Assembly (NCBI GenBank): GCA_037975125.1
Contig: CM075857.1
Span: 47,063,172 to 47,127,171, forward strand
DNA length: 64,000 bases
Source: Latrodectus hesperus
Lineage: Eukaryota > Arthropoda > Arachnida > Araneae > Theridiidae
Direction: 5' to 3'
Shown: in pieces, positions 26,638 to 38,986 of the stretch
Layout of the letters: every line of letters begins with the position of its first letter
How positions within the stretch are numbered: position 1 is the first letter of the stretch
Made by a program: the position numbers and the translations under genes
The notes under the pieces: generated by a model
The model's input: the letters and a program-made list of their open reading frames with translations, nothing else
Told to the model about the DNA's origin: nothing
Databases searched by the model: none

Positions 26638-28344
26638 AATAATATACGACATAGACGTACATAATTTAATTCATTAAAATAGGATAATTCATGATAGATA
26701 TTTTTCAAAATTTACAATAGATCTTAATTCATGAAAAGGTCTTACTATTGAGAATCCGCAAAAAGAGATAGCTCTTAAACTACCAAGGGTCATTTTGAAG
26801 TGAATAATCTATTTTCTTTTATAAGTTATGCTTTATATATGTAGAAAGTGAATAATTGATTAAATATGTACCTATGACTTTCATGATAATTGACATTGAC
26901 ACCAGTGGTTTGCCACAAAAGTTGATCTGAATTGAGTTCAGATTGAGATTTGTTTCATTATTTTTTAACAAAAAATATCATCAAAGATAGTCAAAAAGCT
27001 TGACTGTTCTTGCAGAGCATTCTGCATGGTAAATCATTAGTTAGCAACTGTTAACAAAATCTTTGAACTATCACGTTTTCTTATAGCTTTTATATGCGAA
27101 TATGTAAAAATAAATAATTTGTTTATTTAAACTAAGTAAAAAATTAATTTTATTAAGCTATTAATTAGTCAGTTTATTTAAATAATAAATTAATTTAAAA
27201 AAATAATTTATCTCGTAGTTAGAGCATTTTGGAAAATTCAGTTTTTTTTTGCGTTTGAATAACACGCTTTAAATTTAAATTATTAAGTTTTTAAGATTTA
27301 AGTTCAAATGTTTCAAAACTATAAGATTTCCCAAAATGTTATTCGTAACAGTCTTTTGAAATTTTTTACTTTGCATAATAAATGTATATATTATGTAAAG
27401 TAAAAAATTTCAAAATACTAAAGCAGTAGAAATAAATTACATTTTCAAAAATAAATCATTAAATGAAAAATTTAACTACACACACAAAACAATTTGAGTT
27501 TTCAAAATTATTCTAGTATATAACTTTCAAAATCATCCATATACTATAATTTCACATCAGAGAATCGTGCAAACAATATAATATTATAAAAAAAAGTCAA
27601 ATTTGTTTTTATTTGGAAATTTGCAATGCCCTGCGGCAAAGATTTATCTCAGCTAGAATTTTAAAAATTTTAGTTTCATAAAGGTTTTGGAAAATTTGAA
27701 AGGGGAAAAAGCAATATACTTATGGGTTCTTAAACTTCTCTTCATAATTCTAGAATATATGAAGAAAATTTTATCGAAAGTATTATATTTGGAAGGAAGA
27801 GTAAATTTTTATGATTATAATTAAATACAACTTATCTAGTCCTAAAATAACGCTGCAGACAATTAAAATTATCTTACAATAACCTGTGACTCACATGATA
27901 CTGTTCTTCAGAAATTTAAAGAAAGCCAAAATTGTAAAAACATCATAAAAATTTTATGAAATTGGTAAGGAGATCATGACTCGGAAGGATACTAATGAAA
28001 GGAAATTATTTCTTCAATGAAAAAAACATTTAGTAATAAACTTCATCAGTAATATTTTCAACTGGCATGATTTATGATTAGAAAAGTGAGATTTCTTCAA
28101 TAGACCATTCAGAATAGTAGTAGTGTGCGTGTGTGTGGTAAGTTTGTGATATAGCGGGTGGGAGGGAGATCCTGCATATCATGGGAAATGAAAACTAAAA
28201 CGCGTTTCTGAAAAAATAGATTTAATTGTTATCAATCACTGCTTTACTAACACTTAATGGATTTTATTCACTTTTAAGAAGTTCAACCTGGAAATTTCAT
28301 TAAGATAGTGGCCATGTCATGCGTTAAAAGTCAATTAAAAATTG
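26638..28344. other. AT-rich intergenic DNA with one long hairpin
   Basis: No gene is seen. The inverted repeat at 27354-27415 is listed separately. Confidence 0.5.
27354..27415. repeat. Inverted repeat, 26-bp arms, about 10-nt loop
   Basis: 27354-27379 (TTTTGAAATTTTTTACTTTG then CATAAT) pairs with 27390-27415. The only DNA mismatch puts G27373 opposite T27396, which would be a G-U wobble in a plus-strand RNA. Confidence 0.93.
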
Positions 28345-28358
28345 ATTTTATAAAACAT
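28345..28358. repeat. Target-site duplication, left copy, of SINE at 28359
   Basis: ATTTTATAAAACAT, repeated exactly at 28667-28680. Confidence 0.95.
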
Positions 28359-28666
28359 TTTTTTCCAGTGGCGGGCACACTAGGGTGACGAACCCTATGC
28401 CACAACAAGACCAGAAACTGCTACTCATTTATCGTTACCCAGCGGGCACCTGTGAACTAAGTCACGGAGGCGAGTAGCGTTACTCGCGCCATACCACCAC
28501 AAACCCATTTATATGGTGGGCTATATTCATACAACATCACAGAAGAAAGGACAGAGAAACACAGAGAGAACAGAGAAGGAAAGAAACATCCATGCCCGAA
28601 CGGGATTCGAACCCGGGACCCACAGCTCAGGAGTCAGGAACGCTAACCACTCAGCCATCGGTCGGC
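28359..28666 (-). mobile_element. tRNA-derived SINE, family A, full length (308 bp)
   Basis: Minus-strand copy of the element at 6873. The head is at the right end (GCCGACCGATGGCTGAGTGG), with an intact B box GGTTCGAATCC. The same CACTCCGTGACT-type body and GTGCCCGCCA tail precede a terminal T-run, which is A-rich on the minus strand. An exact 14-bp TSD fixes both ends. A short open frame across the head region is incidental. Confidence 0.94.
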
Positions 28667-28680
28667 ATTTTATAAAACAT
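28667..28680. repeat. Target-site duplication, right copy, of SINE at 28359
   Basis: Exact 14-bp repeat of 28345-28358. Confidence 0.95.
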
Positions 28681-28707
28681 GGATCAAGTTTTTAAGTTAA
28701 ATAAATC

Positions 28708-28709
<2 letters not shown>

Positions 28710-28745
<36 letters not shown>

Positions 28746-28754
28746 CACACACAC
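28710..28754. repeat. Compound microsatellite (AT)n(CA)n
   Basis: An AT array to 28742 followed, after TT/TC, by a short CA array ending near 28754. It lies 29 bp from the SINE. Confidence 0.92.
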
Positions 28755-31019
28755 ATTAACTTGAATTCGATAGAAAACTTAGATGATCATTTTTTTTGTG
28801 AATTATTAACGGTCAATTTGACTCTGTGTACGAATCGAAAGTAATTCGTTGTGATAAATTATATAAATTTCCAAATAATTATTTCCAAGCTTGATTAATG
28901 CAATAAAAAATCTGAATATGATATTATCTAGAAAAATGAGAACTCAAAATTTTATATAAATTATAACTAAAAAAAAGTTTTCTAAAAAATATTTGTTTTA
29001 AATAGTGGTCTCATGATTTTCCAACAGTTAATTGAATACAAAAATTAAGAAGTTATTAATAAAATGCTTAGTGTATTTAAATATCTCTTAAAAATAACAT
29101 GTATATATTTAATTTATTTGCATCAACTTAATTTAATCTTTAAAAAAATTGTATATTTATAATAAAAATCATAAAACCACAATAACTCTTCTGCAGACTT
29201 CTGAGAAATTATAATCCAAACTCAATGTAAAAACAATATTAAGTTTTTCTTTTCACACCAATTTTTGTTTACATTTTACTATTATTACTTTTAATAAATT
29301 ATTCAGTATGAATGAAATGCACTGTTATTTTCCAATTTCTTTCAGAGAATAATTCCATAAGAACAACTTCTTTTGATTATAACATTTGTAACTTGCAAAT
29401 ATTTTCTGAATTAGTAATTTTAGATCTTCAAAGGAAAAATCCTCCTCTCCAAATAATACATATATTTTACATGCATAATTTAAATATTGATATAATCAAA
29501 ACAAAAAGATACCAATTTTGAACCCCTGATAAACATCATTATTTTCAAGAACTTTCTTAGAAAATGTAAAAACAACACTTAAAATCCAGCAAATAAATCC
29601 TCTGCATTCTCCAAAACATGTAAATAACACATCAAAGAATTTTTTCCACAATAATTTCATATTATTTTCAGAGTGGGAACATTACTCCTACGTCAGAGAT
29701 GACAACGACGAAAATTATCTCGCCAAATGCACAGTTTTCACATACACAAAAAAACAAAAATGCATCTGCGAATTTGTTTTCCCGAATCGTACAAAAATGT
29801 CTCAACTCAAGAATTTAGTCCTTTTTTTATTCACTCTTTTTATGTTTAAATTAATATTTGTTTCTTACTAATGTTGCACTTAGTTTTGAAAAGAATAAAA
29901 TGTAACGTACCATGTAGTAAAAAGTCACATCTTTAGAAATTACCTGTCAACTAATTCTTGGATTTTTTAAACTGAAAAATGTGTATAAAAAAGAATTATT
30001 ATGACTCTTTGAATACTAAATGTATCTATATACAGTTGTTACGTCATTTTTTAAATAAAAGCAATTTATAAAAGATTAACTATTCACATAAGCTCCATGA
30101 TTTAAAGTATTAATATTTTAGGAATTCTTATGCAAAATATTTAACATACGTAAAATATTCAAAGATAAAAATTAGAAAGATACTGATTCTTAAAATATTT
30201 GCCAAAAAAGAAAAGAATAAATTAGTCTTTTCTATGTATTTAATACTTGAATTATAATATAATAGTTATTATTTGATATTATAAAATGCTACACAGAGTA
30301 AAGAGCTAAATGATATAATAAATAACTTTAAAGATTTAATTTTATGAAGGTATTAAATCAGATATTACGCTGGCTAAAAAGGAATTTCAATAATTTAGGA
30401 AGTTGTGAAATATATACTCATTAACTCTGCTTCTAAACTTAAAAAAGCATTTTTATTTCAAGATAAATTATTTATTTTATCTTCTGCAATTACATCTGTA
30501 ACAGAAACTTTAAATTTATTCAATGTACAAACAGAAAAATCCTAAGTAAATTGTTAGAAATGTTTGTATAGCATGCAAGAGTTGAAAATTGATTTTGTAT
30601 GCAGTTTTTAGATAAATATACCATTTGTCTGATTGAAAAGTTGGACTTTATACAGAGTTGAATTTGCTGTTATCATTGATCACAGCAGAAACTTTGAAAT
30701 ATCTTTGAAATTGATTTCTTTTCACTTATGTGAGCATAAATATTATTAATAAATTAAATATATTTTGACAGGAATACGAAACATTTTACTATTTAATTAC
30801 AAAAAAAAATTTAAATTAAAAGATTCATGTCATTTATCTCCAAGTGATAATAATTGCTCTGGAACACTTAAAAATGAACAAAAGTACCATTTTTAAATTC
30901 CTGTAAAATACGAGCTGTTACCTTTATAAATATTTAACCACTCGAATGCATGTGAGTAAACTCTCCAACAATAAACATGCTTCAGAGCATTAATATTCAA
31001 AGCCATAAATCCCAGAATA
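28755..31019. other. AT-rich intergenic DNA
   Basis: No confident gene. The candidate exon at 29672-29850 is listed separately. Confidence 0.5.
29672..29850 (+). other. Candidate terminal exon, unrecognised
   Basis: An acceptor-like TTTCATATTATTTTCAG ends at 29671. After it a frame is open for 58 codons (from 29674) to TAA at 29848-29850, with less AT-rich codons than the flanks at its start. It reads W-E-H-Y-S-Y-V-R-D-D-N-D-E-N-Y-L-A-K-C, then C-I-C. No partner exon and no family is recognised. Frames of this length do occur by chance. Confidence 0.15.
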
Positions 31020-31520
31020 GTTCCTCTGTATTTCCCCCATGGAATCACTTTTCATCAGGTGCCCTATATTGACTTCCCCCCACCCACAATCAGATATCCT
31101 TTAGCAGAAGGTCAAACTGCTCCCAAAAACACTCGCGCACTTCCCGGGATAAAAAAATTGATCCCATTCCATGTGATTAAGCTCCCGAATTGTAGGAGAA
31201 GGGATAGAAGGAGGAGCAGAAATGGGAGAAAGGGGGACGCTTCGATCGATGGGTGGGAGGAGGTAGACTAACGGAAGGGAAGACTGGCAGTGAGTGGAGT
31301 TACTCTTACTCAGGGGCTCTCTTGTTTTCTTCTGGACAGTCATTTATTTGGCGGGCTGGTGGGAATTCTGAGCAGCCAAACAGGACTACCCTCATTGCAC
31401 CTAGTTCTTGTTATTGTTAGAGGTAATCGTTTACTCCATTCCGGAAGAAGATGGACATGTGAACATTGGGATAGAGTTTCTTCTGCCTGGATTAACGAGA
31501 AATAGATTTACTCCATTCTC
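31020..31520. other. Higher-GC island, unexplained
   Basis: Clearly less AT-rich than both flanks, with CCCCCCACCC, CACTCGCGCAC, TTCCCGGGAT and a purine-rich AGGAGGAG run. Overlapping frames are open on both strands (plus 31059-31271; minus 31101-31343), but both are of skewed composition and neither shows a domain. It could be a 5' exon or promoter of a gene outside the readable signal, or an old repeat. Confidence 0.4.
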
Positions 31521-34500
31521 AATGGAACAAGTTAGGTAACAGGAGTGATTGAGTGTATACACACATGATTAAAAAGCTGTTAATGACACTATAAGCTCTG
31601 GTTGGGTAATTCTATTACAGATAAATTCTATAGAATAAAAAATTAATAACCAGTGCATTATTTATGTTAAAAGTACAGTAGTTTTCATAAAATATGCAAT
31701 CGACTTTCTAAGAATAAGTAAAGAAACTATCTCAATCTTGTAATGGTAAGAAAATATGTTTATACATGGTGATTTAGGGTACCCAGGATGAATAATTCAG
31801 TACCCTTAGCTGTCACCTCCAGCAGCAAAAATAATTTCATCCTTATGAATCATTGAGTGGAACAAAATGATGATGACAGTTACGGCTAATTCAAGTGTTA
31901 TGTTATTTTGTGCCAAAATTGAAAGACACATTCTTTGTGAAAATTTATTGTTATTTATGATATTCGTCATAAATGACAAATGATGTTTTACAATCTTCAT
32001 ATCAACCAATTCGAATCTATTGACGAATTAAAGACTTGAATACTATGTTGTGAAGGCCAATTATTAAATAATTTCTTATCATGATATATCAAAACAATGT
32101 CGCTTTCAAGCAGTCATGAATCATGCCATTGAAAAATAGCGATTTTCAACATCGAATATGGAACATAGATAGAAACCGTGGCCTTCTAAAAATATAACGA
32201 ATATCCCCATTAACAGTTATGATCCAGGAATATTTTGCTGATATCAAAAAATAGCTATCACATCTATGGTTGATTATAAGATGGTGATTATTGTAAATTC
32301 TATAATGAAATAGGATAGATTGGTTACCAAGAAGTTGCATGAAGAATGTTGATTTGTCTTACAACACGATGTAATGCAATACTTCGATATCTCTGCTAGA
32401 ATATCGATTTCACAGATACAAAGCTTCATCTCTGTTGGAAAATTATTATATTCCAATTGCCATGAGTTTGATCTAAGTTTTGATAAAATTACAAAAAATA
32501 TAAACAAAAAAAATAATATTAAAAAAATTTCTAAAAAGCAGAAATATAAAGAAATGTGCTGAAAATGAAAAGTGTTTTTGAGAATTTAAAAAAAAAATTA
32601 AAATTTATCAGTTAGAAGATAACGCATTTTTTATGTAAAAATTTTTGAAAGAAGTTTTTTTCTCACATTTTGATAAATGAAATTTAGTAAAATTTATGAT
32701 TTTTTATCTGTTAATGTATTTATGAATTACACAAAAGCAGCATAAAATTGTATATTATATGTGAGAAATCATTATGCAATGTGATACAAAAATGCAATAT
32801 GATTCATACAATTTTAGATTTTAAATAAAATGTTTTTAATTTTAAGAAAAACCAATCCTTTTTGTTTTATGAAACGAAAAAAAATGTTTTCTTGTAGGTA
32901 TATTTTTTCTTTATTTAAAATTGTATTAACTAAAGACTGTAATGAATATAAATTTGAATAATAAAACCTGGTATAAATTAAAATTTCAATAAGAATATTA
33001 TATATTATATTTTCATTCTGATAAACTTAAAATAACAAAGGTGGTAAATATTGACATTTAAAATTAAAAAGAGATTTGAAACTATTAACTAGCATACTAT
33101 TTAATTTATATATAAAAAATCTTTGATTTTTTTTTAAAATTAAAATGATAAAATTATTCCTTGTTAACTTTTTTAACCTTTTCATTTCACTTAAATATCA
33201 AAATATAAACCTAACAAATGCCAAATTTACAGAATTCAAAATAGATTTTTGGAGATTAAAAATAATTTCTATTGAATGTAGAAAACATTTTTTATTATTT
33301 AAAGTAATTAACCAGAAAATTTTTCTTATTTTTCATAAATAAATGGTTATGTATTATAGTTTTTCTAATTTGGAAAGAAATATGTTCATATGAAATTAAT
33401 TATTTGCTATATATTTAAACTGGGAAAATGATTTATTTCCATTTATAATTTTTTATTTCGTTATTTTATTTAATTAATAATTTTAATGAAGATATTTATG
33501 GACAATTATTTAAAAATTTTACAAATCTTATTGCGCTTATAATAAGATATCAAATGCGGAAAATCAAAGCACAATTCAAAGTTAAATAAATAGGATCATA
33601 AATGTATAATACATATTTATGATCTGATTTATACTATAAATTTTAGTTTCATTCTCATATTTAATTCAAGCATGAAACACAATTGCATTCCCAAAATATG
33701 CTCTTAAATATCTCTTCTTTGAGCGTATATCATTTATGAAAGGCACTTACTTGCTTTTGCTACTTAAAGATCAAAAGAGTTGTACAGTTACAGTCAAGCA
33801 GTTATAGAATTTCTTTTACAGGAACTATTTAGATAACAAATAATGATAAGTATTCAAAGGGAAAATATCTTTCTTTAAACTTATTTACTTTATCATTATG
33901 CTTTTGAATGAATATATTATAGAATGTTAAAAGCGGATAATAATATTTTCTCCCTTTTAAGCAATTCAAACTTTAAGTTTATACTCTCATAAATTCTGCA
34001 AAAATACTACCTTCTTTCATTTCAGATAGAAGGAAAAATTTATGTATTTTCCTAAATATTTTATTATTGTATTTTGAAAGAGAAATATTATATTTATTCT
34101 GAGAAGAGCAGAAAATAAATTTTAGTGCTTTTCAGTACAAGTTTTTATTACATATTTATTATTATACATAATATTCTATTCAATCTAAATTTTTAGTTAT
34201 TTTAATAGCGTAGAATAAAAGGGAATAGCAGTTAAGTCCGTTATACAAAGCGCTTACTTAGGATAAAATAGATGAGAGCTTAAGAATAAATGCATATAGA
34301 ATTTGTTTCCTCTTTAGAACTGAAAATATGCTTCAATATATTATGAGAAATTTTTCTACACGGGCCATTAAAGGAACATTTTATGTTACTTTTCTATAAC
34401 TTAAAAGTGTTACAGTTATAGTTAAGTGCAGAATTTTTCAGAAAGCAATTACATTTCGAAATTTAAGAAACGAAAAAAATGATGTATTTATAATGTGTAA

Positions 34501-36796
34501 AGAAAATAAAACATGACATATTTACAGGAATTCTAAAATATTTCAAAGGAGATTTATTGTATGATATAAAGAATAATGTTTGATAGTCTTTGCATAGGCA
34601 CACTTAAAAAAGATAACTTTTAACTTAAAAATTTAGACTTAAAAGCCTTTATAACTTAAAAAATGTATTTTCATGAATATTATTAAGAGATTTAGTTCAA
34701 AATGTTAACAAATATAACTAAAGTATGTTTGTAAATTTTTCACAATAAACATAATCTAATATTTTTATTTTGAAAGACGTTCAATGCAAAAATATATTTA
34801 ATTGTTTTAATTTATTTATCAAGTAATAATCAAATGTCTAAATTTGTTTACATATTATTATTAAATTTTCTTCTATTTTCTTGAAAATTCTCTCATCAAA
34901 TGCTTAATTCTCATCAAATTTTCCGGGTATAAGAAGTTGAAAATACTTAGAAAGTAAAATCGAAGCATTTAGTAATGTTTTCCCACTGAAGCAATAAATC
35001 ATTCATGTTTAAGTAAACTACAGCTCTGCTAATTTTCAATTAATTCCCTAGAAAAGAAAAAAATATTATTTAATACTTTTTATTAACTTAAATAATATGC
35101 ATTTGATTTATATGTTTTAAGAAAAAATCAGGGCAAACGAAAATTTTACTTAGTATTCAGTTAACCGTAAGAGTCTATAACATTCTTAGCAAAGGAATTT
35201 TGATTTGAGCAAATATAGCATTTGTATCATTTGTAATCAATTACTGCTATAGACTTTAAAAAAATGTTAAATATCTATATTTATTAAATGCTATTATCAC
35301 GTAATATTCAACTTTAACATGCTATTTCGAATAAGTATGAATGAATCCAAAATGAGCATCATTATTAAAAATAACGAATAAAATATTAGTCTTCTCACTA
35401 ATTTCTCCTTCTAATATTATATTTTCATACCAATTGTTGAAAATATTTTTTATGAAAGCCAGAATCTAAATTAAATCTAACTAAAATAAAATATTACTTT
35501 AAATTTGATCCATTAAATATTCATATAAATGAAATGTATTGAACATTCTTAAGAAATATAGTAATAAAATTAAGTTTTGAATTTTCTAAGCAATAGGAAA
35601 TACACAAATTACAATTATGTTTGCTAAAGTCATTGACACTATTTAATATTATTTTAGTATTTTATTAAAATAAATTCTGCTTTTCTCTCACATATTCATA
35701 TAATTCTTAATTAAAAATAAAAGAAGGTTTAATAAATTAGTCTATTTTGCATACGGTAAAATAAATTTCAATTTATCATTTCCGTGAAATTCTGTAATTT
35801 TCCGTAACTTAATAACAGTGATGCAGTTGTTAAGACTGCCAATACTTCATTTCTTAAAATGCTAAACAACTCATTCTTCAGTCAGATAACGTTAATCTCA
35901 TATTTTTAGATGAAATCTTTAGCAGTAATATAATGAAATTTAAAGAAAAAGTCCACAATTGATAATAACCCATTTTATTGCTTATAAATGAACATTTTTA
36001 TTGAAGTAAAATATATTTATTTCAGAAATAAGCTGTCGAACTAAATTTTAAATTAAAACTTTATGTTCTTTAAATGTAAAAATGTTATTAAAGTTGAACA
36101 TTTTGATTTAAAATTTAAAAACTTAAAAAATAAATGCACAATATCATGACACTACTAAAACTATTTCACTTTTTAGAAATACACATTTTAAAGTGATTTT
36201 ATGCTTACCAAATGTCACATTGCATGGCAGCAAAGGTGACATAAATTACGAATGAAATTTTTTGTAGGTCATTTTGCAACATATATTTGTCAAGATGATT
36301 TTTATTTCCTAGATCTTTGTTAACTAATTTATCTAGCGAGAATATACCAAATGAATTTTGGAAATGAGATACTTAATTTTTCCTAGAAACATATATTTAC
36401 AAAATTAATACAGCAGATTTATGCACATTTTTATTTCGATTAAATGGTTGAACCAAAATCAGAAATTTTATATATTTTTTCAGAATGAAAAAAAAATTTT
36501 TTTAATTCGTAGGATTCTTTGTAGTTGGTTGTCTTAAAGAATTTTACTTAAATAATTCAATCGGAAAATTAAATAGGAGTAACTTGCGAAAATTCAGAAA
36601 CAAATTGTTTATATTTGTATATAATATAACAGGCTGTTATTAGTAATAAGTGCGTAAAGCACATCATCCATTTGATTTTCAATTAAAATCTTTTCTCTAA
36701 AATATTATTCCAACACTAATTTATAATAGGATTTCTTTCCTGCCTATGTTCAAAAATCATCCTAGATGTTATTATAACGTGAGGAGTAATAAGGAA
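31521..36796. other. AT-rich intergenic DNA
   Basis: No gene is supported. 31780-32480 is moderately less AT-rich and has open frames on both strands without domains; the minus frame 31806-32009 opens at TTG. The remainder is very AT-rich. Confidence 0.5.
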
Positions 36797-37310
36797 TCAA
36801 ACATTTTCTCGTGATGAAATATTTTTCTTCTTTGTTATGCAGTCAAGAAGATAAATTAGCGCTGTACTGGAAACTTTGTCCTCAAATAAGTTGGAACAGA
36901 AATTAGCACAGCAGGTACACGCTCTTGGGGACACGAGAAAGACGTATTGTTTCCTGTCCCAGAGGAGCGTCAAAGGTTCGGAAGAATACCCTGCAAATGG
37001 CGCCTTTGAGACATAAACACCAGACGACTTAAATGGGTTTTCGAGAAAATATGTGACCATAATTTATGACATCATAAATGAGAGGCACCGTTTCGTGGAG
37101 GAGGTATTTCTCGGAAGGGAGTTGGGCGAGGAAAAATCGAAACCAAATCTTTGATGCAAATCGATTTTTCTTTCCATTTTTCCCTTTCCAGACGAGTTTG
37201 TAAGCCTCACTTTTATTTTATCTTCATCGTCTGTTCTATTTTCACCCTGCATCGCATATTTAATCTGGATCTTCAATTGCAGAGCGTCTGAGGACGTGGC
37301 TTTTCTTTTA
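36797..37310 (-). other. Higher-GC island with two adjacent candidate frames
   Basis: On the minus strand a frame with an ATG at about 37252 reads M-Q-G-E-N-R-T-D-D-E-D-K and ends at 37064. A second ATG follows three bases later at 37060 (M-V-T-Y-F-L-E-N-P-F), in ATTATGG, and runs 87 codons to 36797. It is cysteine-containing (C-T-C-C-A-N-F-C). The plus strand also stays open at 36855-37016. Composition is distinctly less AT-rich than around it. I do not recognise any product; a first exon, a promoter-proximal region or an old transposon piece are all possible. Confidence 0.25.
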
Positions 37311-37513
37311 AAATCTTTCGCTCAAGATTTCAAATTGATTTTCAGAGTTGGCTGGTGTACTTAGCATTAATCTGAATTTCCGAAATAGTTTATGATGTAA
37401 AATATAATACTAAATTTTAAATTCAGGTTATAGAAAATTAATTTAACAATTTTGTCGAATATACTAAGAACTTCCTATATATATACATACATGCATACAT
37501 ACATGTATATATA
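37311..37513. other. Short spacer with TACATACA simple sequence
   Basis: AT-rich spacer that ends in an imperfect ATACATACATGCATACATAC run directly before the mariner element. Confidence 0.6.
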
Positions 37514-37821
37514 CAGTATGTCCACTCAAGTCCTTTGCCACCCTCTTTATTTCGTAACGACTGCTGCTATATTCAAAAAAGTAGTGTCTAGGTATAGTAA
37601 AATAGCCATGTGCTATACTGAATTAAACCATCTACTGCGCCACCTGGTGGAAAACTGTGGAGTTAGCATTCGTATCTCAAAAACGGAACGAGGTAGGTAA
37701 AAAAAGTGATTTAACAAAGTTGTAAAGCATCCTCTATTTAGTACGAAAAGATACCTTGTAGGCATTAACGTAAAGAATACAACGGTTAAAACGCGCATTC
37801 GTTGTTTCGTGCTGTGACGTG
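37514..37821 (+). repeat. Left long terminal inverted repeat of mariner-like element
   Basis: Alignable in inverted orientation with 38685-38991, from CAGTATGTCC to GCTGTGACGTG, with scattered substitutions. Confidence 0.93.
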
Positions 37822-37894
37822 ACACATCGTACGTGTGTATATTTGAAAACGCGATTTACATTTTCGTGATTACATTTTTCACTTTTATTTCGAA

Positions 37895-38636
37895 ATGGAC
37901 AGAACGGAAAGTATTAAAAATAATTCCAATAATTCCAACAATTTGTATGCAGTATGCAAATATGTAAGAAACACTCGCGCCTTTTCACCTGAGATAGCTA
38001 TAAAAGAGACATCTTCTTGGGGCTGTAGTATGTTGATGCTCATGGTCATGGCTGAGTATTCCAAAGCTGAATATTGTGAGATGGTTTTACTGTACGGTGA
38101 ATGTCTACGCAAGGTACGATCAGCAGCAAGGTTGTACCGCCAACGTTTCCCTGCAGGCCCGCATCCTTCTCATCAAACCATCCTAACTGTTGTAAAACGT
38201 TTAAGGGAGACAGGTTGCGTTACTAGTCGACCTCGATCTGGCAGACCAGCTAAGGTAGGACGGCAAGTTCAACCGGATGAGGTATTAGTATGTGGCCTCG
38301 CATATCCGAAATGCAACGTAAGAGAGATCAGTCAACACTGGAATTTCTCCAAAAGTCAGGTTTGGAAAATCCGAAGCGAATTTGGCAGCCAAATACTAGG
38401 GTATGGTGGTTTCGAAGAGTGGCCTCCACGTTCTCCTGATCTGACTCCTCTGGACTTTTTCCCGTGGGGATATTTGAAACAGCAGGTGTATACGACCCTT
38501 CCACAAAAATTGCAGGACCTTGGTCGCCTGTTTCATCGTGTCACACTGTATGCTCCAACACGTGCAACGTGATCTTCAAGCAAGGATCCAAATGTGCATT
38601 GCAGCTGACGGTGAGAAGTTTGAACATCTTAAATAA
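37895..38636 (+). pseudogene. Mariner-type transposase with internal in-frame deletion and late frameshift
   Basis: An uninterrupted 225-codon frame runs from ATG 37895 to 38572. An internal ATG at 38048 (M-A-E-Y-S-K-A-E-Y) may be the ancestral start. Residues about 58-107 form the N-terminal helix-turn-helix (DUF4817-like), then S-R-P-R-S-G-R-P-A-K, then a second helix-turn-helix to about residue 160. Around residue 165 the sequence jumps directly to E-W-P-P-R-S-P-D-L-T-P-L-D-F-F, the last catalytic block. The first two catalytic Asp blocks are therefore missing, although the frame is kept. Near 38545 a frameshift leaves the true C-terminus (A-R-I-Q-M-C-I-A-A-D-G-E-K-F-E-H-L-K) in another frame, with TAA at 38634-38636 overlapping an AATAAA. 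It cannot catalyse transposition. If made, the protein would keep the DNA-binding part. Confidence 0.9.
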
Positions 38637-38684
38637 AGTATATTGTTACAACTATTTATTTTTTCTTTCTTAGATCATTTTGTC

Positions 38685-38986
38685 CACGTCACAGCATGAA
38701 ACAACAAACGCGCGTTTTAACCGTTGTATTCTTCACATTAATGCCAACAAGGTATCTTTTCGTACTAAATCGAGGATGCTCTACAACTTTGTAAATCACT
38801 TTTAATCTCTATCTCGTGTCTGTTTTCGAGATAGGAATGCTAACTCCGCAGTTTTCCACCAGGTGGCGCAGTAGTCTGTTTCATTCAGTAGCGCATGGTC
38901 TATTTTACTATACCTAGACACCACTTTTATAAATATAGTAGCAGCCGTTCCGAAGTTAAGAGGGTGGCAAGGGACTTTAGTGGACA

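Noticed and set aside
26126..26662. Several minus-strand frames over the LINE tail
   Set aside because: The plus strand carries the recognisable RNase H reading; these are opposite-strand shadows.
28513..28695. 60-codon frame on the plus strand
   Set aside because: Reverse strand of a family A SINE.
33594..33625. GATCATAAAT inverted repeat
   Set aside because: Short and imperfect; common by chance in AT-rich DNA.
37613..37825. Minus-strand frame in the mariner left TIR (also 38802-38987)
   Set aside because: Both lie within the inverted repeats and mirror each other; they are not genes.
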